From: a virus
IMG/VR virus record: IMGVR_UViG_3300044695_004218
Span: 1 to 49,859 of that record
DNA length: 49,859 nucleotides
Reading direction: 5' to 3' (one strand)
The stretch's first letter is position 1. Every line of letters begins with the position of its first letter. Below are positions 37,003 through 46,864 of this stretch, in pieces. Both the position numbers and the translations under genes were made by a program. Below the pieces are notes generated by a model. That model had not been told where the DNA came from. It saw nothing but the letters and a program-made list of their open reading frames with translations, and made no database searches.

Positions 37003-38179
37003 CACCGCTACCTCCATCACTCACGTCAACGGCTCTCTTGGCTCGGGCGGTCACAGACATGGTGTCCGATGCTGCCAGAGGTATTTCAAGTTTATCAACA
37101 ATGAACACATCATTAGTCTTCGTTTGCTCACGAACAATGCTGACAAAATCAAAAGGGTCAAGTCTTGGGTCAACAATCATTGTCCAAGACACGGCCTCAG
37201 TCATACCAAGACTTTTAGACAACAAGCGTTTGGCAGAGTCATCAAGGTCAGTTTGAGAAGCAACCATGGTTGCTGTGAAATAACCGGGGCGCTGACCAAA
37301 CGAGCCAAGGTAATAAGTTGGGGACAACGGGTTAGAGTCCCACTGCACAGAACGCATCCCAGTGGTGCCATCTGATGATTGCATTTCTAACACCACCCCG
37401 TTGAACGTATTTTCAATGCTGAAATCCTTAGAACTGGACAAGATTACGCAATCATCGCCCTCAACAAGGCGCATGGAAACAGTTGGGTTGTCCTCAGAAG
37501 GGATTTTGCGGAGGGTAAGCGCCCCTCTACGGTCAAAATAAATGTCAAGACCGAACTGGGTAGCCATGGCAACAATGGTTCCCCACGGGTCAGAACCGGA
37601 ACCACCATCAACCAAAGCCCAAGTTGTGACAGGCTCAACCTCATTAGCACCCCACAAACGCGCGGGGTCAAAGTTGATGTCATCTTGGCTCAACCACGGG
37701 GCGATAGAACCAACGAGGTTAGCGATTGCTGTTGTGATTTTCACCCCAGCGGTCAGAACATAGGGGTCAAGAAACTTAGTGGCAGAGATTTTTTCCGCCC
37801 TGTCTTGACACTCCAAAGACAAAGTTACCCCAGAAGTATCTTCAGCAATAGAAGTTTTGGTGATACGGAAAACACCAAGCGGAACAACTTCGTCACCAGT
37901 TACCAACCTGACACCACGAAAAGGGCGGATTTCGTGCGAACCGGGGGCTAGTTGTTCTGATAAGGACGAGGGGACAATAGAGTCCACTCCGGCAGGGTCA
38001 GGGTCATTGAAGGTGAAAGAGGCACTTGCCCGAACGGATGCACTTGCATCAAAGGAAACCGAACCAGAAGTTGGGTACACCGTTGCGATTTTTCCGGTGT
38101 CATCCCAAATCTCGCAGTAAGAAATAACCTCATGGCTATTTTTGAGTGCGTCACTGAACGCTACTGAAGTTCCAAACAT
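36995..38179 (-). CDS. Minor tail protein (DUF5047-like)
   Basis: 394 residues. N-terminus has IWDDTGKIATVYPTSGSVSF and FRGVRLVTGDEVVPLGVFRI; central region has DPWGTIVAMATQFGLDIYFDR; C-terminus DPRLDPFDFVSIVREQTKTN. This matches tail hub-type proteins of actinophages that sit below the distal tail protein. Overlaps 38179-40728 by one base. Confidence 0.7.
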   Translation of the reverse strand: MFGTSVAFSDALKNSHEVISYCEIWDDTGKIATVYPTSGSVSFDASASVRASASFTFNDPDPAGVDSIVPSSLSEQLAPGSHEIRPFRGVRLVTGDEVVPLGVFRITKTSIAEDTSGVTLSLECQDRAEKISATKFLDPYVLTAGVKITTAIANLVGSIAPWLSQDDINFDPARLWGANEVEPVTTWALVDGGSGSDPWGTIVAMATQFGLDIYFDRRGALTLRKIPSEDNPTVSMRLVEGDDCVILSSSKDFSIENTFNGVVLEMQSSDGTTGMRSVQWDSNPLSPTYYLGSFGQRPGYFTATMVASQTDLDDSAKRLLSKSLGMTEAVSWTMIVDPRLDPFDFVSIVREQTKTNDVFIVDKLEIPLAASDTMSVTARAKRAVDVSDGGSGDG

Positions 38180-40728
38180 TACGGGGCGCTAACTTCAATG
38201 TAATCCACGGTTGCTTCACGGACTGGGCGAGCCAGCGTGCCACCGTTTTGCCAAGAACGAGACGTGATGCGGATGTATTTTTCGCCACCCAACGGGTCTT
38301 GCAAATAGATTGAACCGGCATGTTCCAAAATAGGCACAAGCAAATCCCACGAAGCCGTGGAAGTGATGACAAAAGTTAGGTTTCCATCTTCGCCACCAAC
38401 AGCAGATGAAACAACGATTGGGCGGTCACGACCAATGGCCCAGAACGTGCCCATTTGTTCTTCAATCTTGTTGGTGAAACCTCCTCGCACACCAAGCGTT
38501 GCTGAAGAAGTCGTATTGCGGGCGGAGTTACCAAGAGGCTTGAACCACCACAGTTGGTCGTTAGTTGTTGTCGCAGTGGTGGTGGTTGTAGCACTCCTCA
38601 CATACCCAGCAGCCGTGGTAACAGTTTGGATAGCCCTGTAAGAAACAGATTGGGCGCGGGGAACATAGAAATCAGTGAACGCAAAGTATTGCGGAGTTGT
38701 GAGAAGACCGTTTGGGTAAGCCTCAGTGGTGTAAACAGTGAGCCAAGTTGTTCCACCATCTTCGGAACGCTCCAGCGTTAGACCTTGGTTGGTTGTTCCC
38801 ATGTCTGTGTACCCACTAGCACCAGCCCACATACCAACACTATCAACGAAGGCTACTGCCGAAGTTAGCGCTGAAACATGCACTGGGATAACTCGGGCGT
38901 AAGCCGCCGTGGGAGGGGCGGTACCAGAAACAGTACGAGCCATAAACGTGTTAGCGGTACTAGCACCAGCGGTTCCAGATGTAGTGCTGATAAGAGAACC
39001 CGTACTTGTGTACCACGCTAAATCAAGGCGAGTTTGGTTTGTTGTAGCAACACGGATGTAGGAACTAGCGTAATAAACGCGGTCAGGCAACACGTCAATC
39101 TGACCAGTTTTTACGCTAGATGTTCCAGCGCCAGTTGCTACCCAAGTAAGAGAATAAGTGTCTGCGTATGAAGTAGTGGAAGTGGCAAGAGATGAAGCGT
39201 TAGTTGAAGCAACCCAATCACCAATACTATTTTCAAGGTTAGAAGTATCAGCAGGAACCATGTTCACGCGACCCTGCAACGTAATGTCAACACCATTGGT
39301 TGTAGCGTTGTAAGCGGTTGTCAAAGTGGGGGCTGTCGGGGGAGTGACAGAAATCTCAAACGATTGCGTTGCTTCATCAGAATAAACAGTCAATGCTGGA
39401 GTGATGCTGTTAGGGTCAGACAAACGGTCAATCTTTTTTCCGGCAGTTGCGTACAAAGTGTAAGTATCGTTGGGCAAAGGTTCAACTTGGATGAACGAAG
39501 TCAGGCGAACTTCTGCATCTGGGTAAATGTAGTAAGTGCGACCGCTCGTATTACCAACAATGCGGTAGGTGCAAGTATCTTGGGGCGCTGTTTGCGTGAG
39601 AGTTAGTTTCGCCCCAGCCGGAGGGGTTTGGCTCAAACTGGTAGATAAACCATTACTTGCCGTGTAAGTCACTGAGGTTTCGGCAACGCTAGTGATGGTT
39701 ACTGGGTTGATTTCCAAATAATCAGTGACCGTCGCGGTGCCAGTGGGGCTTACCGATGCAGCGGGGCTTTGTGTGAGGGTGGTACTAGCCGTGTAAGACA
39801 CGGAAGTAGAAGTAGCGGCTGTAATGGTGAACTCAGAACCGTCATAGTTTGAGTCGCCAATAGAAACATTGAGTTTACCTAATGGGCTACCAGTAGTTCT
39901 AAAACCGTGACCTGTATTTAGAGTAAGCGTCCTCGTGGTTCCGCTGGAAGCCTTGGCTGTAACCACCCCAACAAGCCCGCAAGAAACTGTAATCGGGTCG
40001 CCAATAGCAAACTTACCCGCGCTATCACCATAACTAAAACCAAGAGTTCGTGTTGTGCCAGAAGAGTTGCAAGAAGTAACTGTTGTATCAACAGTGTTAT
40101 TTGGGTTCCAAGTCCAACCAATCTGTGGATGGTCAGTTGTAGTAATAACCTCACCAACACTAGGAGAAATAATCGTTATGCTCGGTTTCTTAGCAATCTC
40201 AACCTGAGCCCGAACCTCGTAAAAGCGAGGAGCAGTAGCAGTCAAACGGTAATCAACGAAGTTGACATAAATGTAGTCTTTGTAAGCCGTCCACGCGATA
40301 CCAAGATTAGGAATAGTTTCCAACCAGTTACCGTACCGCCAACGCGGAGAAGACCCAGCATTAGAACTACCAGAATAAGTCGTGTACGAGTCAATCCAAG
40401 TTGCGCCAGAGGCGCTGTAAGCCCCAATCGCGGCACCGACTTTTTGTGTTGTGCCAGCGTTATCCCGAATAGCAAAACGAACACGCCGGATGTATTCATC
40501 CGAAGCCAAAGACGGACTACTCATCGTCACACCAATGGAGCGCCCACCAGTAGCAACATTGTAAAAATAAGTTGTGTCAACATCGTCACCAAGTTTGCCG
40601 TAATCAGTTCCGTTGGGGCGCGTACTCGGCCCAGTTGGTACGGTGAGGGCACCAGCATTAGTTCTCCAAGAAGCGGTGTCAATGTATTGGTAGTTATTTG
40701 GTGTGAGGTTCTGAATACCGATGGTCAC
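38179..40728 (-). CDS. Large minor tail protein
   Basis: 849 residues. Repeated beta-rich segments ending 'sVsYTAS..L.qsP' around 270-370 and several fibronectin-like stretches (PPTAPTLTTAYNATTNGVDI) suggest tandem Ig/FN3-like domains. The C-terminus (WKPLGNSARNTTSSATLGVRG) resembles a distal tail/hub element. It is followed by the DUF5047-like gene and preceded by the tape measure, as in many siphoviruses. Confidence 0.7.
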   Translation of the reverse strand: MTIGIQNLTPNNYQYIDTASWRTNAGALTVPTGPSTRPNGTDYGKLGDDVDTTYFYNVATGGRSIGVTMSSPSLASDEYIRRVRFAIRDNAGTTQKVGAAIGAYSASGATWIDSYTTYSGSSNAGSSPRWRYGNWLETIPNLGIAWTAYKDYIYVNFVDYRLTATAPRFYEVRAQVEIAKKPSITIISPSVGEVITTTDHPQIGWTWNPNNTVDTTVTSCNSSGTTRTLGFSYGDSAGKFAIGDPITVSCGLVGVVTAKASSGTTRTLTLNTGHGFRTTGSPLGKLNVSIGDSNYDGSEFTITAATSTSVSYTASTTLTQSPAASVSPTGTATVTDYLEINPVTITSVAETSVTYTASNGLSTSLSQTPPAGAKLTLTQTAPQDTCTYRIVGNTSGRTYYIYPDAEVRLTSFIQVEPLPNDTYTLYATAGKKIDRLSDPNSITPALTVYSDEATQSFEISVTPPTAPTLTTAYNATTNGVDITLQGRVNMVPADTSNLENSIGDWVASTNASSLATSTTSYADTYSLTWVATGAGTSSVKTGQIDVLPDRVYYASSYIRVATTNQTRLDLAWYTSTGSLISTTSGTAGASTANTFMARTVSGTAPPTAAYARVIPVHVSALTSAVAFVDSVGMWAGASGYTDMGTTNQGLTLERSEDGGTTWLTVYTTEAYPNGLLTTPQYFAFTDFYVPRAQSVSYRAIQTVTTAAGYVRSATTTTTATTTNDQLWWFKPLGNSARNTTSSATLGVRGGFTNKIEEQMGTFWAIGRDRPIVVSSAVGGEDGNLTFVITSTASWDLLVPILEHAGSIYLQDPLGGEKYIRITSRSWQNGGTLARPVREATVDYIEVSAP

Positions 40729-43700
40729 GACTTAGCCGCCAAAGTACGGGTCAAAGCGGTAAACGCACGGTTCACAGCCGCCTCCACAGCCTTATCAACA
40801 GCCTTCTGGTCTTTCAGATTGCCCACGTTGACAGACACGGAAACTGCGCCCTTCTCCACCTTGATAGTTTTGTTGTTATTAGTGACCTGCATACTACCCT
40901 GAAGGGCGTTCAATCGGTTTTGTGCAGAAGCCTTCTGGGCGCCATAGGCCGAAGTAGCCGCGGTACCACCAATAGCAGTACCCGAGAGTGCCAACTGCTT
41001 TTCAAGCGAGTTGACCTGACCAATAGTTGACTTACCACCTTCAAGAAGGTTCGCAGCAATCGTGCCACCCTCCACAGCCCCAGCGTTGATAATCTCCTGC
41101 AACGAAGTGTTATTCAACCCAGCCTTACGCAACTGGTCAACTTGGGCTTGGAACTTCTTCACATCATCAACACGTTTTTGCATCTGCGCCACAAGATAGT
41201 TAGCCCCACCAGTCATACCCGTGGGCAGTTTCGTTTGCGTGATAGAACCAAACTCAACAATGGAGTCACGGATTTGGTTAGACATTTCCGTCATCTTCTG
41301 CTTGATAGCAGCGATGTCAGCCTTAGCCGCAGTTATGCGGGCGGTAATGCCTTCACGAACAGCCTTGATAGTTGCGGATGCAGCATCAAACCCAGACTTC
41401 TTAGCCTTACCCTTACCACCACCGGAGCCACCACCGGAGCCACCACCGGAGCCACCACCAAGTTTGCCAATGTCAAGCAACCCAGCAAAAGGGTCAGCAG
41501 CCTTGGCTGCGGCGGCTGCGGCTTTTTTACCCATAGCCTGCATTTCCTTCACCGACAATGGCTTTTTCCCATTGGCTGCCAGCGGTGTTTTAGGTTTGGC
41601 TCCAGCCCTACTCGCACTTCCGGGAAGCCCGTACAAATCGGCATAAGAATACTTGGGGTTCTTGTAGCCCGGCTCATAGTATTTTGGCTTAGCCCCAGAA
41701 CCAGCGGACTTCAGTTGGGAGGCTGCTGCGGCTACGCGAGCGGTCTGCCCGTTCAAGTCAGCAACAACAGCGTTCCCCATAGCCTGCGAGGCGGCAACTG
41801 CCTGTGGGGTTGCGTTGGTGATACCAGTGGCTAAACCAAGGGAAACAAACTTACCCATTGTCATGGTGTATTTAGACGGTGAAGTGATACCTAAAGCGCT
41901 CTTCAAGGCTCGCAGGGCTGACCCACCCATACCCCTGACCGCATTGACTGGGGCAGAAATAAGACTACGGATACCGTTTACAAATCCTTGAATAAGGTTT
42001 CTACCAGCGTTGTAAAGCCAAGAACCAATCCCAGCGACAGCGGTAGCGATACGAGCCGGTAGGGAAAGCACAAACCCGACAGCACGGGAAATCGCGCCAC
42101 CAATCCACGAAACAACTGCACCAATCATGTTCGCACCAAAGCGAACCGCCCCAACAATGGCACCCCAAACAAAACGAACCACGGCTAGGAGAGCGTTCCA
42201 CCCAGCCGTAAAAATGACTCGGTAAATGTTGAAGTAACCGACAACGATTGTTCGGATTAGGTTGAAAGCAAACCTAAACACAGCCACGATGGCGTTCCAA
42301 ACACCCACGATGATTGTTCGGTACAAAGTGAAATACGCAACAATGCTTTGCCCGATAAATCGCAACGCCGTTCCAACAACTGTTTTGATGGCGTTCCAAA
42401 CCGCTTGCACACCAGTGCGGAACCAAGAAAATCTGTTGTAGGCGATTACAACAATGGCTACCAGGGCAACAATGGCTATGATGATAAGACCGATTGGGTT
42501 CATTGACATAACAAAGTTCAGTGCCGCCACCGCCGCAGTCAAAGCAAACGTGGCAACTGTCGCAGCAATCTTGGCACCAGTTTCCACAACCGTAGTTGCC
42601 GCGGAACGGATGTTTGCACCGATAGCCAAGTTCTTCACGGCTGTTTGGGCGTTTATGGCGGTGACCCCAAGCCAAGTCGCCACCGTACTTACCCTACTAG
42701 CAATCGCTTCCGCTGTAAGAGTTGACACATACCAGATTTGCACACCAATGTTCCGCAAAATGGCAGTAAAGGCTGCGTATTTGGCGGTGACGAAACCCCA
42801 CGTTGCTCCAGCGGCGTAGGCCAAGCGCCCACTCAAAGTCAGTGTCGCTGCGGACTCTCCTGCGATGGCTGTGGTTTGACCGTAAGTAGCGGCGGTAAAA
42901 ATGGCCTTTATTGTGGTAGCAAACCCAACGATGCCGTTGTAAATACCCATGACTATGTTTGCGCCGACAACTGCGGCGGTGATAGCGACAATGGCTGGAG
43001 CAACAGGGGTGAGAACCTTTAGGGCTCCAGCAAATACCTTCACAAGGAAAGCAACTACATTACCTAAATCACGAACAATGCGGATAACTACTGGGGCGTA
43101 CTTGCCAAGTGAACTAATGAGCGCTTGGGAGAAAGCATAAATAGATGGGTATGCTGCTACGAAGGCTTGGTAAACAGTTTGGATAGCGCCCCACAACGCT
43201 GGGAAAAGACTAGACACTAACCATTGAATAACTGGGCTCAACAACTTGAACGCAGCGCCAACCATAGTCGCAGCGATACTCAATCCCTGCTCAATCATGC
43301 TTGGCAGTGTTTGTAGGTAAGCCATGAACTTCTTCATCCCAGAGGACTTAGAAATACCTTCAAGGATGGGCTTGATTTTTGCCGTGAACTTGTCAATCTG
43401 GTCAGCAGCCAAGTTCAACCCAGTGACCAACTGACCAGTGAAAGGTTTGATAATCGCGGCACCGAGGCGGGCCTGTGAAGCACCCAAACCACCAACAGCA
43501 CCAGTGAGGTTCTTACGCAACCCAGCCATCGTGCCCGACAAAGCCTTCGTTGCACCCGCGGCTCCAGTGGTTCCCTTGATAATGCCCCGAGACAAAGCAT
43601 CCATCGCAACTTCGGCTGGAACAGCACCCTTAGAAACCAACTTGCGGAACTCTTCAGTGGTCTTACCAAACGAGTTAGCCAAAATCTTTGTCGCTGGGAC

Positions 43701-44276
43701 ACCAGCCATTTCCAGTTGCATCAACGTGTCACCAGTGATGCGACCCATTGTTGACGCTTGACCAAACGCGGCGCTCAAACGGCCCACAAACTCAGCCGCA
43801 CGGCGACCCTTACCAGCGGCAGCCTCACCGATGGCGTTCATGTAAGTAGGAACCTTCTTGGCGTTAGCACCAAGGGAAACCATTTGCGAGGCAGCGTCAG
43901 CGAACTGGTCAAGGTTGAAGGGCGTACCCTTTACAGTGGCTAAGATTTTGTCCATGAAGGTAGCCGCCTTGGTGGCGCTACCCAACGAAACAGTCAACTG
44001 TGTTGTGGCGTCTTGGATGGTTGTTAGACGCTGGTAACCCTTTTGCAGGGTTGAGGAAGCAAACAATCCCCCAATGACACCACCAGCAATCGTGGCGACC
44101 CCCGTGAGGCGAGACATCATGCCAACTGCGGCACCGAGGCCCGCCTTAGATTTGCTTCCAACACCTTCGGAAGCGCGGGCGAGTTGCGTAGCCGAGGCAG
44201 ACGCACTCCGCATGGAAGAGGTGTATTGCGAGGTATCAGCGCGAAGACGGGCTAGAACATCAAGTGTTGTTGCCAT
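40725..44276 (-). CDS. Tape measure protein
   Basis: 1183 residues. Coiled-coil start (MRSASASATQLARASEGVG), then a long helical body with membrane-like segments (for example LNFVMSMNPIGLIIIAIVAL). A Gly/Ser linker GGSGGGSGGGSGGGKG lies near residue 950, followed by a helical C-terminus. It sets tail length and may form the DNA channel. ATGA-type overlap with 38179-40728. Confidence 0.92.
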   Translation of the reverse strand: MATTLDVLARLRADTSQYTSSMRSASASATQLARASEGVGSKSKAGLGAAVGMMSRLTGVATIAGGVIGGLFASSTLQKGYQRLTTIQDATTQLTVSLGSATKAATFMDKILATVKGTPFNLDQFADAASQMVSLGANAKKVPTYMNAIGEAAAGKGRRAAEFVGRLSAAFGQASTMGRITGDTLMQLEMAGVPATKILANSFGKTTEEFRKLVSKGAVPAEVAMDALSRGIIKGTTGAAGATKALSGTMAGLRKNLTGAVGGLGASQARLGAAIIKPFTGQLVTGLNLAADQIDKFTAKIKPILEGISKSSGMKKFMAYLQTLPSMIEQGLSIAATMVGAAFKLLSPVIQWLVSSLFPALWGAIQTVYQAFVAAYPSIYAFSQALISSLGKYAPVVIRIVRDLGNVVAFLVKVFAGALKVLTPVAPAIVAITAAVVGANIVMGIYNGIVGFATTIKAIFTAATYGQTTAIAGESAATLTLSGRLAYAAGATWGFVTAKYAAFTAILRNIGVQIWYVSTLTAEAIASRVSTVATWLGVTAINAQTAVKNLAIGANIRSAATTVVETGAKIAATVATFALTAAVAALNFVMSMNPIGLIIIAIVALVAIVVIAYNRFSWFRTGVQAVWNAIKTVVGTALRFIGQSIVAYFTLYRTIIVGVWNAIVAVFRFAFNLIRTIVVGYFNIYRVIFTAGWNALLAVVRFVWGAIVGAVRFGANMIGAVVSWIGGAISRAVGFVLSLPARIATAVAGIGSWLYNAGRNLIQGFVNGIRSLISAPVNAVRGMGGSALRALKSALGITSPSKYTMTMGKFVSLGLATGITNATPQAVAASQAMGNAVVADLNGQTARVAAAASQLKSAGSGAKPKYYEPGYKNPKYSYADLYGLPGSASRAGAKPKTPLAANGKKPLSVKEMQAMGKKAAAAAAKAADPFAGLLDIGKLGGGSGGGSGGGSGGGKGKAKKSGFDAASATIKAVREGITARITAAKADIAAIKQKMTEMSNQIRDSIVEFGSITQTKLPTGMTGGANYLVAQMQKRVDDVKKFQAQVDQLRKAGLNNTSLQEIINAGAVEGGTIAANLLEGGKSTIGQVNSLEKQLALSGTAIGGTAATSAYGAQKASAQNRLNALQGSMQVTNNNKTIKVEKGAVSVSVNVGNLKDQKAVDKAVEAAVNRAFTALTRTLAAKS
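41417..41459 (-). repeat. 12-base tandem repeats coding GGSG linker
   Basis: Units like CCACCACCGGAG repeated about three times inside the tape measure gene. Length may vary by slippage. Confidence 0.7.
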
Positions 44277-44291
44277 TTTTGCCTCCTTCGC

Positions 44292-44809
44292 CTAATCGGT
44301 TTTCTGCTCCGCCGCTCTGATTTGATACAGAGCCATCCACTCAATCAACTCAACCGATGAAATCGGACGGAACGAACCAGAGCCATACAACAGTTCCTCT
44401 CTGGTTCGCCCCAACGACTCGGCTAGTTCGTAGATGAACCTGCGCTCAGGGTGGCGGAGGAGCCTTCCCCCGCTTCATCAACTGCCTCGCCTGTGAAACC
44501 TGACAACCGCATCCCCACATTGGCGATTTGGTCAATGGCTACACCAGACTTAGACAACAATGCCTCGCGGTCGCCTGCCTCAAAAATGGGCAATCCGCTC
44601 TCGGGGTCAAAGGTTGATGAAATAACAATCTCAGGGAAAACGAACTGCAAGTTCACTTGCCCTGTGCGTTGGTCAACAGCCTGCTCCAAGATACGGGTGC
44701 GCTCAGCACCAGTCATGCCCCGAACTTCAACAGTGACACCCCACTCGGAGATGGTCACAGTTTCGGACGGGATGTCCTTGGCGGCAAAGATTGTTTCGCG
44801 GATACTCAC
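44292..44809 (-). CDS. Tail assembly chaperone, frameshifted long form (gpG-T-like)
   Basis: Made from 44423-44809 by -1 frameshifting at 44465-44471. After the shift the frame stays open to a TAG at 44292-44294, adding about 57 residues (RLLRHPERRFIYELAESLGR, then EELLYGSG ... WMALYQIRAA). This C-terminal T domain binds the tape measure in lambda-like systems. The total would be about 172 aa. Confidence 0.8.
44423..44809 (-). CDS. Tail assembly chaperone, short form (gpG-like)
   Basis: 128 residues. MSIRETIFAAKDIPSETVTI, then VEVRGMTGAERTRILEQA, the typical G-protein pattern. It lies between the tail tube and tape measure genes, where siphoviruses encode this chaperone. Ends in TNF-like disordered Ser-rich tail. 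Confidence 0.85.
   Translation of the reverse strand: MSIRETIFAAKDIPSETVTISEWGVTVEVRGMTGAERTRILEQAVDQRTGQVNLQFVFPEIVISSTFDPESGLPIFEAGDREALLSKSGVAIDQIANVGMRLSGFTGEAVDEAGEGSSATLSAGSSTN
44465..44471 (-). other. Programmed -1 frameshift site GGGGGAA
   Basis: On the minus strand the zero frame reads G GGG GAA in the chaperone gene. The phase of the downstream open frame is exactly -1. GGGGGAA is a known slippery sequence of this gene pair in actinophages. Confidence 0.75.
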
Positions 44810-44874
44810 TTATTTCTCCTTATTGGGACACGGGTTGGGTCACGTTGGGCACGAGGCCACTGGTTCAACACTAC

Positions 44875-45351
44875 TTATGAAACAGTTCCCTTGGTGACAG
44901 CACCAGAGACTTGCAGTTCAAGACTGAAGGAAACAACATCAGCAACAGGCGAAGAAACTTCGTATGAGGTGACGAGGGCCTGACCCGTGTAAAGAACACG
45001 AGTGCTGGTAAAGCCTTCAGGGGCGTAAGAGAAACCAACAGTGTTGGCGGTGTTCGGTGGGGTCGCTGAACCAACAGTGATGGTTCCCGTGTCTTGGGCG
45101 GCGATGATTGCTGGGATTATGGTGTCAATACCCGTGGTAGCCGTAGCATCATACTTACCCTTGATGGTGATTTTGGTGTCTTGGAGACCAGCGATGTAGG
45201 TCTTGGCAGAGGTACCAAAGGTGGTTGTTTCTGAAGCGTCAACGCTCCGTGGGAACGAGACATCCTCAATGAGGTCTGAAAGAGTACGAACGACTCCACC
45301 CGAGTCGTTCAACTTGAAACCAGTGTTCTTACCGTGGCGAAAAGTTGGCAT
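44875..45351 (-). CDS. Major tail protein A
   Basis: 158 residues. MPTFRHGKNTGFKLNDSGG, then SFPRSVDASETTTFGTSAKT and VLYTGQALVTSYEVSSPVAD, matching the tail-tube fold. It is a paralogue of 45360-46109 with the same N-terminal MPTFRHGK. Short form without C-terminal extra domain. Confidence 0.85.
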   Translation of the reverse strand: MPTFRHGKNTGFKLNDSGGVVRTLSDLIEDVSFPRSVDASETTTFGTSAKTYIAGLQDTKITIKGKYDATATTGIDTIIPAIIAAQDTGTITVGSATPPNTANTVGFSYAPEGFTSTRVLYTGQALVTSYEVSSPVADVVSFSLELQVSGAVTKGTVS

Positions 45352-45359
45352 TATTGCTC

Positions 45360-46109
45360 CTATCTCCGAGCGAAAGCGATTGTAAAGGTTACTGCGCCCG
45401 TGTTGGCTGTGATAGCCGAAGCCCGAACGTAGCGGTTGACGGTTGTTCCTGTTGCGATGGTCAATCTTTCACTGGTCTTCGTGATTGTGGGCACGACAGT
45501 GAAAGTTCCAAGGTCAGCAAAAGTGGTGTTGTCCGCTGAGTGCTGTATCTTGAAAGTTGTGTTCCCCGTTGCAGCGTTAGCGGTGACATGCAGGTTTGCT
45601 ACACCGCCATTGGTGGTGGAAGTTGTGTTGTCATAAGAGCCACTGTTAGTTGTGGTAGCCGTGGAAACTGACTTGTCCGCGAAGAACAGCACACCATCGT
45701 CCACTAGGCCATCGGCTTGTAGTTCAGTAGAGATGGAAACAATGTCTGCAACTGGGGACGATACTTCATAGGAAGTGGACAGTATTCGGGCCAGTTTTGC
45801 AGTTCGGGCGTTACCAGCAGAGGCGTCAATGAAACCGTCAGGGAAAAAGGAAAGTGTGGAGTCTGAGGTTGACCCAAGCGTTGGTGGAAGGATTACGTCA
45901 GTTCCATCAGTGGAGACACCATCAAACATGCCCTTAGCCGTGATTTTAGCGTCCTGAAGACCAGCGATGTAGGTCTTGGCAGAGGTACCAAACGCGGTCG
46001 TCTCCGAGGCGTCAGCGCTCTGCTGAACAGAAACATCGTTCAAGTAGGGGCTCAGGTCATACTTGTCAAAATAAACTTTTGTGGATTTACCGTGGCGGAA
46101 AGTTGGCAT
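45360..46109 (-). CDS. Major tail protein B with C-terminal domain
   Basis: 249 residues. N-terminal 160 are the same tail-tube fold (MPTFRHGKSTKVYFDKYDLS, ADASETTAFGTSAKTYIAGL). Residues 165-249 are an added beta sandwich (LHVTANAATGNTTFKIQHSA, VNRYVRASAITANTGAV), likely displayed outside the tube. Upstream of A by 8 bases; tail tubes with two paralogues are uncommon but known. Confidence 0.85.
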   Translation of the reverse strand: MPTFRHGKSTKVYFDKYDLSPYLNDVSVQQSADASETTAFGTSAKTYIAGLQDAKITAKGMFDGVSTDGTDVILPPTLGSTSDSTLSFFPDGFIDASAGNARTAKLARILSTSYEVSSPVADIVSISTELQADGLVDDGVLFFADKSVSTATTTNSGSYDNTTSTTNGGVANLHVTANAATGNTTFKIQHSADNTTFADLGTFTVVPTITKTSERLTIATGTTVNRYVRASAITANTGAVTFTIAFARR

Positions 46110-46282
46110 TAGACTTCATCCTTCGTGGGGGCGACATCTGAGATTTCAGTGATGGCGCCACAGTCCAGCAACCATTTGATTGAGGTTGAGGGCAGGTCGT
46201 CAACGACCTCGCCAGCCTCAACGCGCTTATTCGGAGGATAGTCAATACCATCCACCGCTAAATAAGATTTTGACTTCGCCAC
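46109..46282 (-). CDS. Small hypothetical protein (57 aa)
   Basis: GTG start after GAGGAAGGACGACAA: MAKSKSYLAVDGIDYPPNKR ... ending APTKDEV. Stop overlaps the tail protein B ATG (TAATG). It resembles short proteins often found before major tail genes. A hairpin (CTCGGG/CCCGAG, 46295-46317) precedes its ribosome binding site. Confidence 0.65.
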   Translation of the reverse strand: MAKSKSYLAVDGIDYPPNKRVEAGEVVDDLPSTSIKWLLDCGAITEISDVAPTKDEV

Positions 46283-46348
46283 TTGTCGTCCTTCCTCGGG
46301 TACAGCGGAACCCCGAGCCGCCTAAAGACACAAGGGTCACGAGGAAAG

Positions 46349-46394
46349 GACGAAACGGAGCCACTTGGGCACTTATGTGTGAAGTTGTTTCGTC
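46349..46394 (-). terminator. Inverted repeat GACGAAAC/GTTTCGTC, possible terminator
   Basis: Arms 46349-46356 and 46387-46394, 30-base loop, followed on the minus strand by CTTTCC. It lies just downstream of 46428-46841. The remaining gap 46283-46427 has no gene. Confidence 0.45.
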
Positions 46395-46427
46395 AGTTTA
46401 GCCCATGTGGTCAGGCCGAAAGCGCTC

Positions 46428-46841
46428 TCAAATAATCTCGCAGTGGTCGGCAGGTACCCACACCGTTTCTTCCTCGGCGGTTTTGATGCCCAGCCGTGTG
46501 TTGCCCCAGTTGTCGCTCCCAGTCCAGAAGACGACACCCTGTGTCCCTACGGGGACTTTGCGTCCTTTGTAAACCTTGACCGTGACTCCCTTGGGGAACT
46601 CGCCCCGAGCAATCGCCTCGGCATCTTTGTAGGCTTGCAAGGATTTTTTGGCTGTTTCACGTTCTTCTTCTTTTCCGTCAGGCTGGCAACGGTGGGCTGG
46701 CAGAAGGGTTTTCTTGCCACCTTCGTCACCCTGCCACTGGCGCACAACGGCTAAGTATTTTTTGCCTGCTTGGGTTTCGGCCCAAACAACGGTCATGCCA
46801 CAGGGCGGACAAATCTTTTCTTGTCCGATAGCGTATGCCAT
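46428..46841 (-). CDS. Moron-like hypothetical protein (137 aa)
   Basis: Start at 46841 (MAYAIGQEKICPPCGMTVV) after AGGAAAGGGGAAACC. CPPCG near residue 11 and a later HRC hint at a zinc site; GRKVPVGTQGVVFWTGSDNW and VWVPADHCEII form a beta-rich C-terminus. It has its own motif promoter (46865-46885) and downstream inverted repeat inside the tail operon, so it behaves as a moron: a gene separately expressed from within a late operon. Confidence 0.75.
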   Translation of the reverse strand: MAYAIGQEKICPPCGMTVVWAETQAGKKYLAVVRQWQGDEGGKKTLLPAHRCQPDGKEEERETAKKSLQAYKDAEAIARGEFPKGVTVKVYKGRKVPVGTQGVVFWTGSDNWGNTRLGIKTAEEETVWVPADHCEII

Positions 46842-46864
46842 GGTTTCCCCTTTCCTACGGTGTA

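Noticed and set aside
41417-41459. Short tandem repeats suggesting a CRISPR-like array
   Set aside because: Unit of 12 bases codes a Gly/Ser linker in the tape measure; no spacers.
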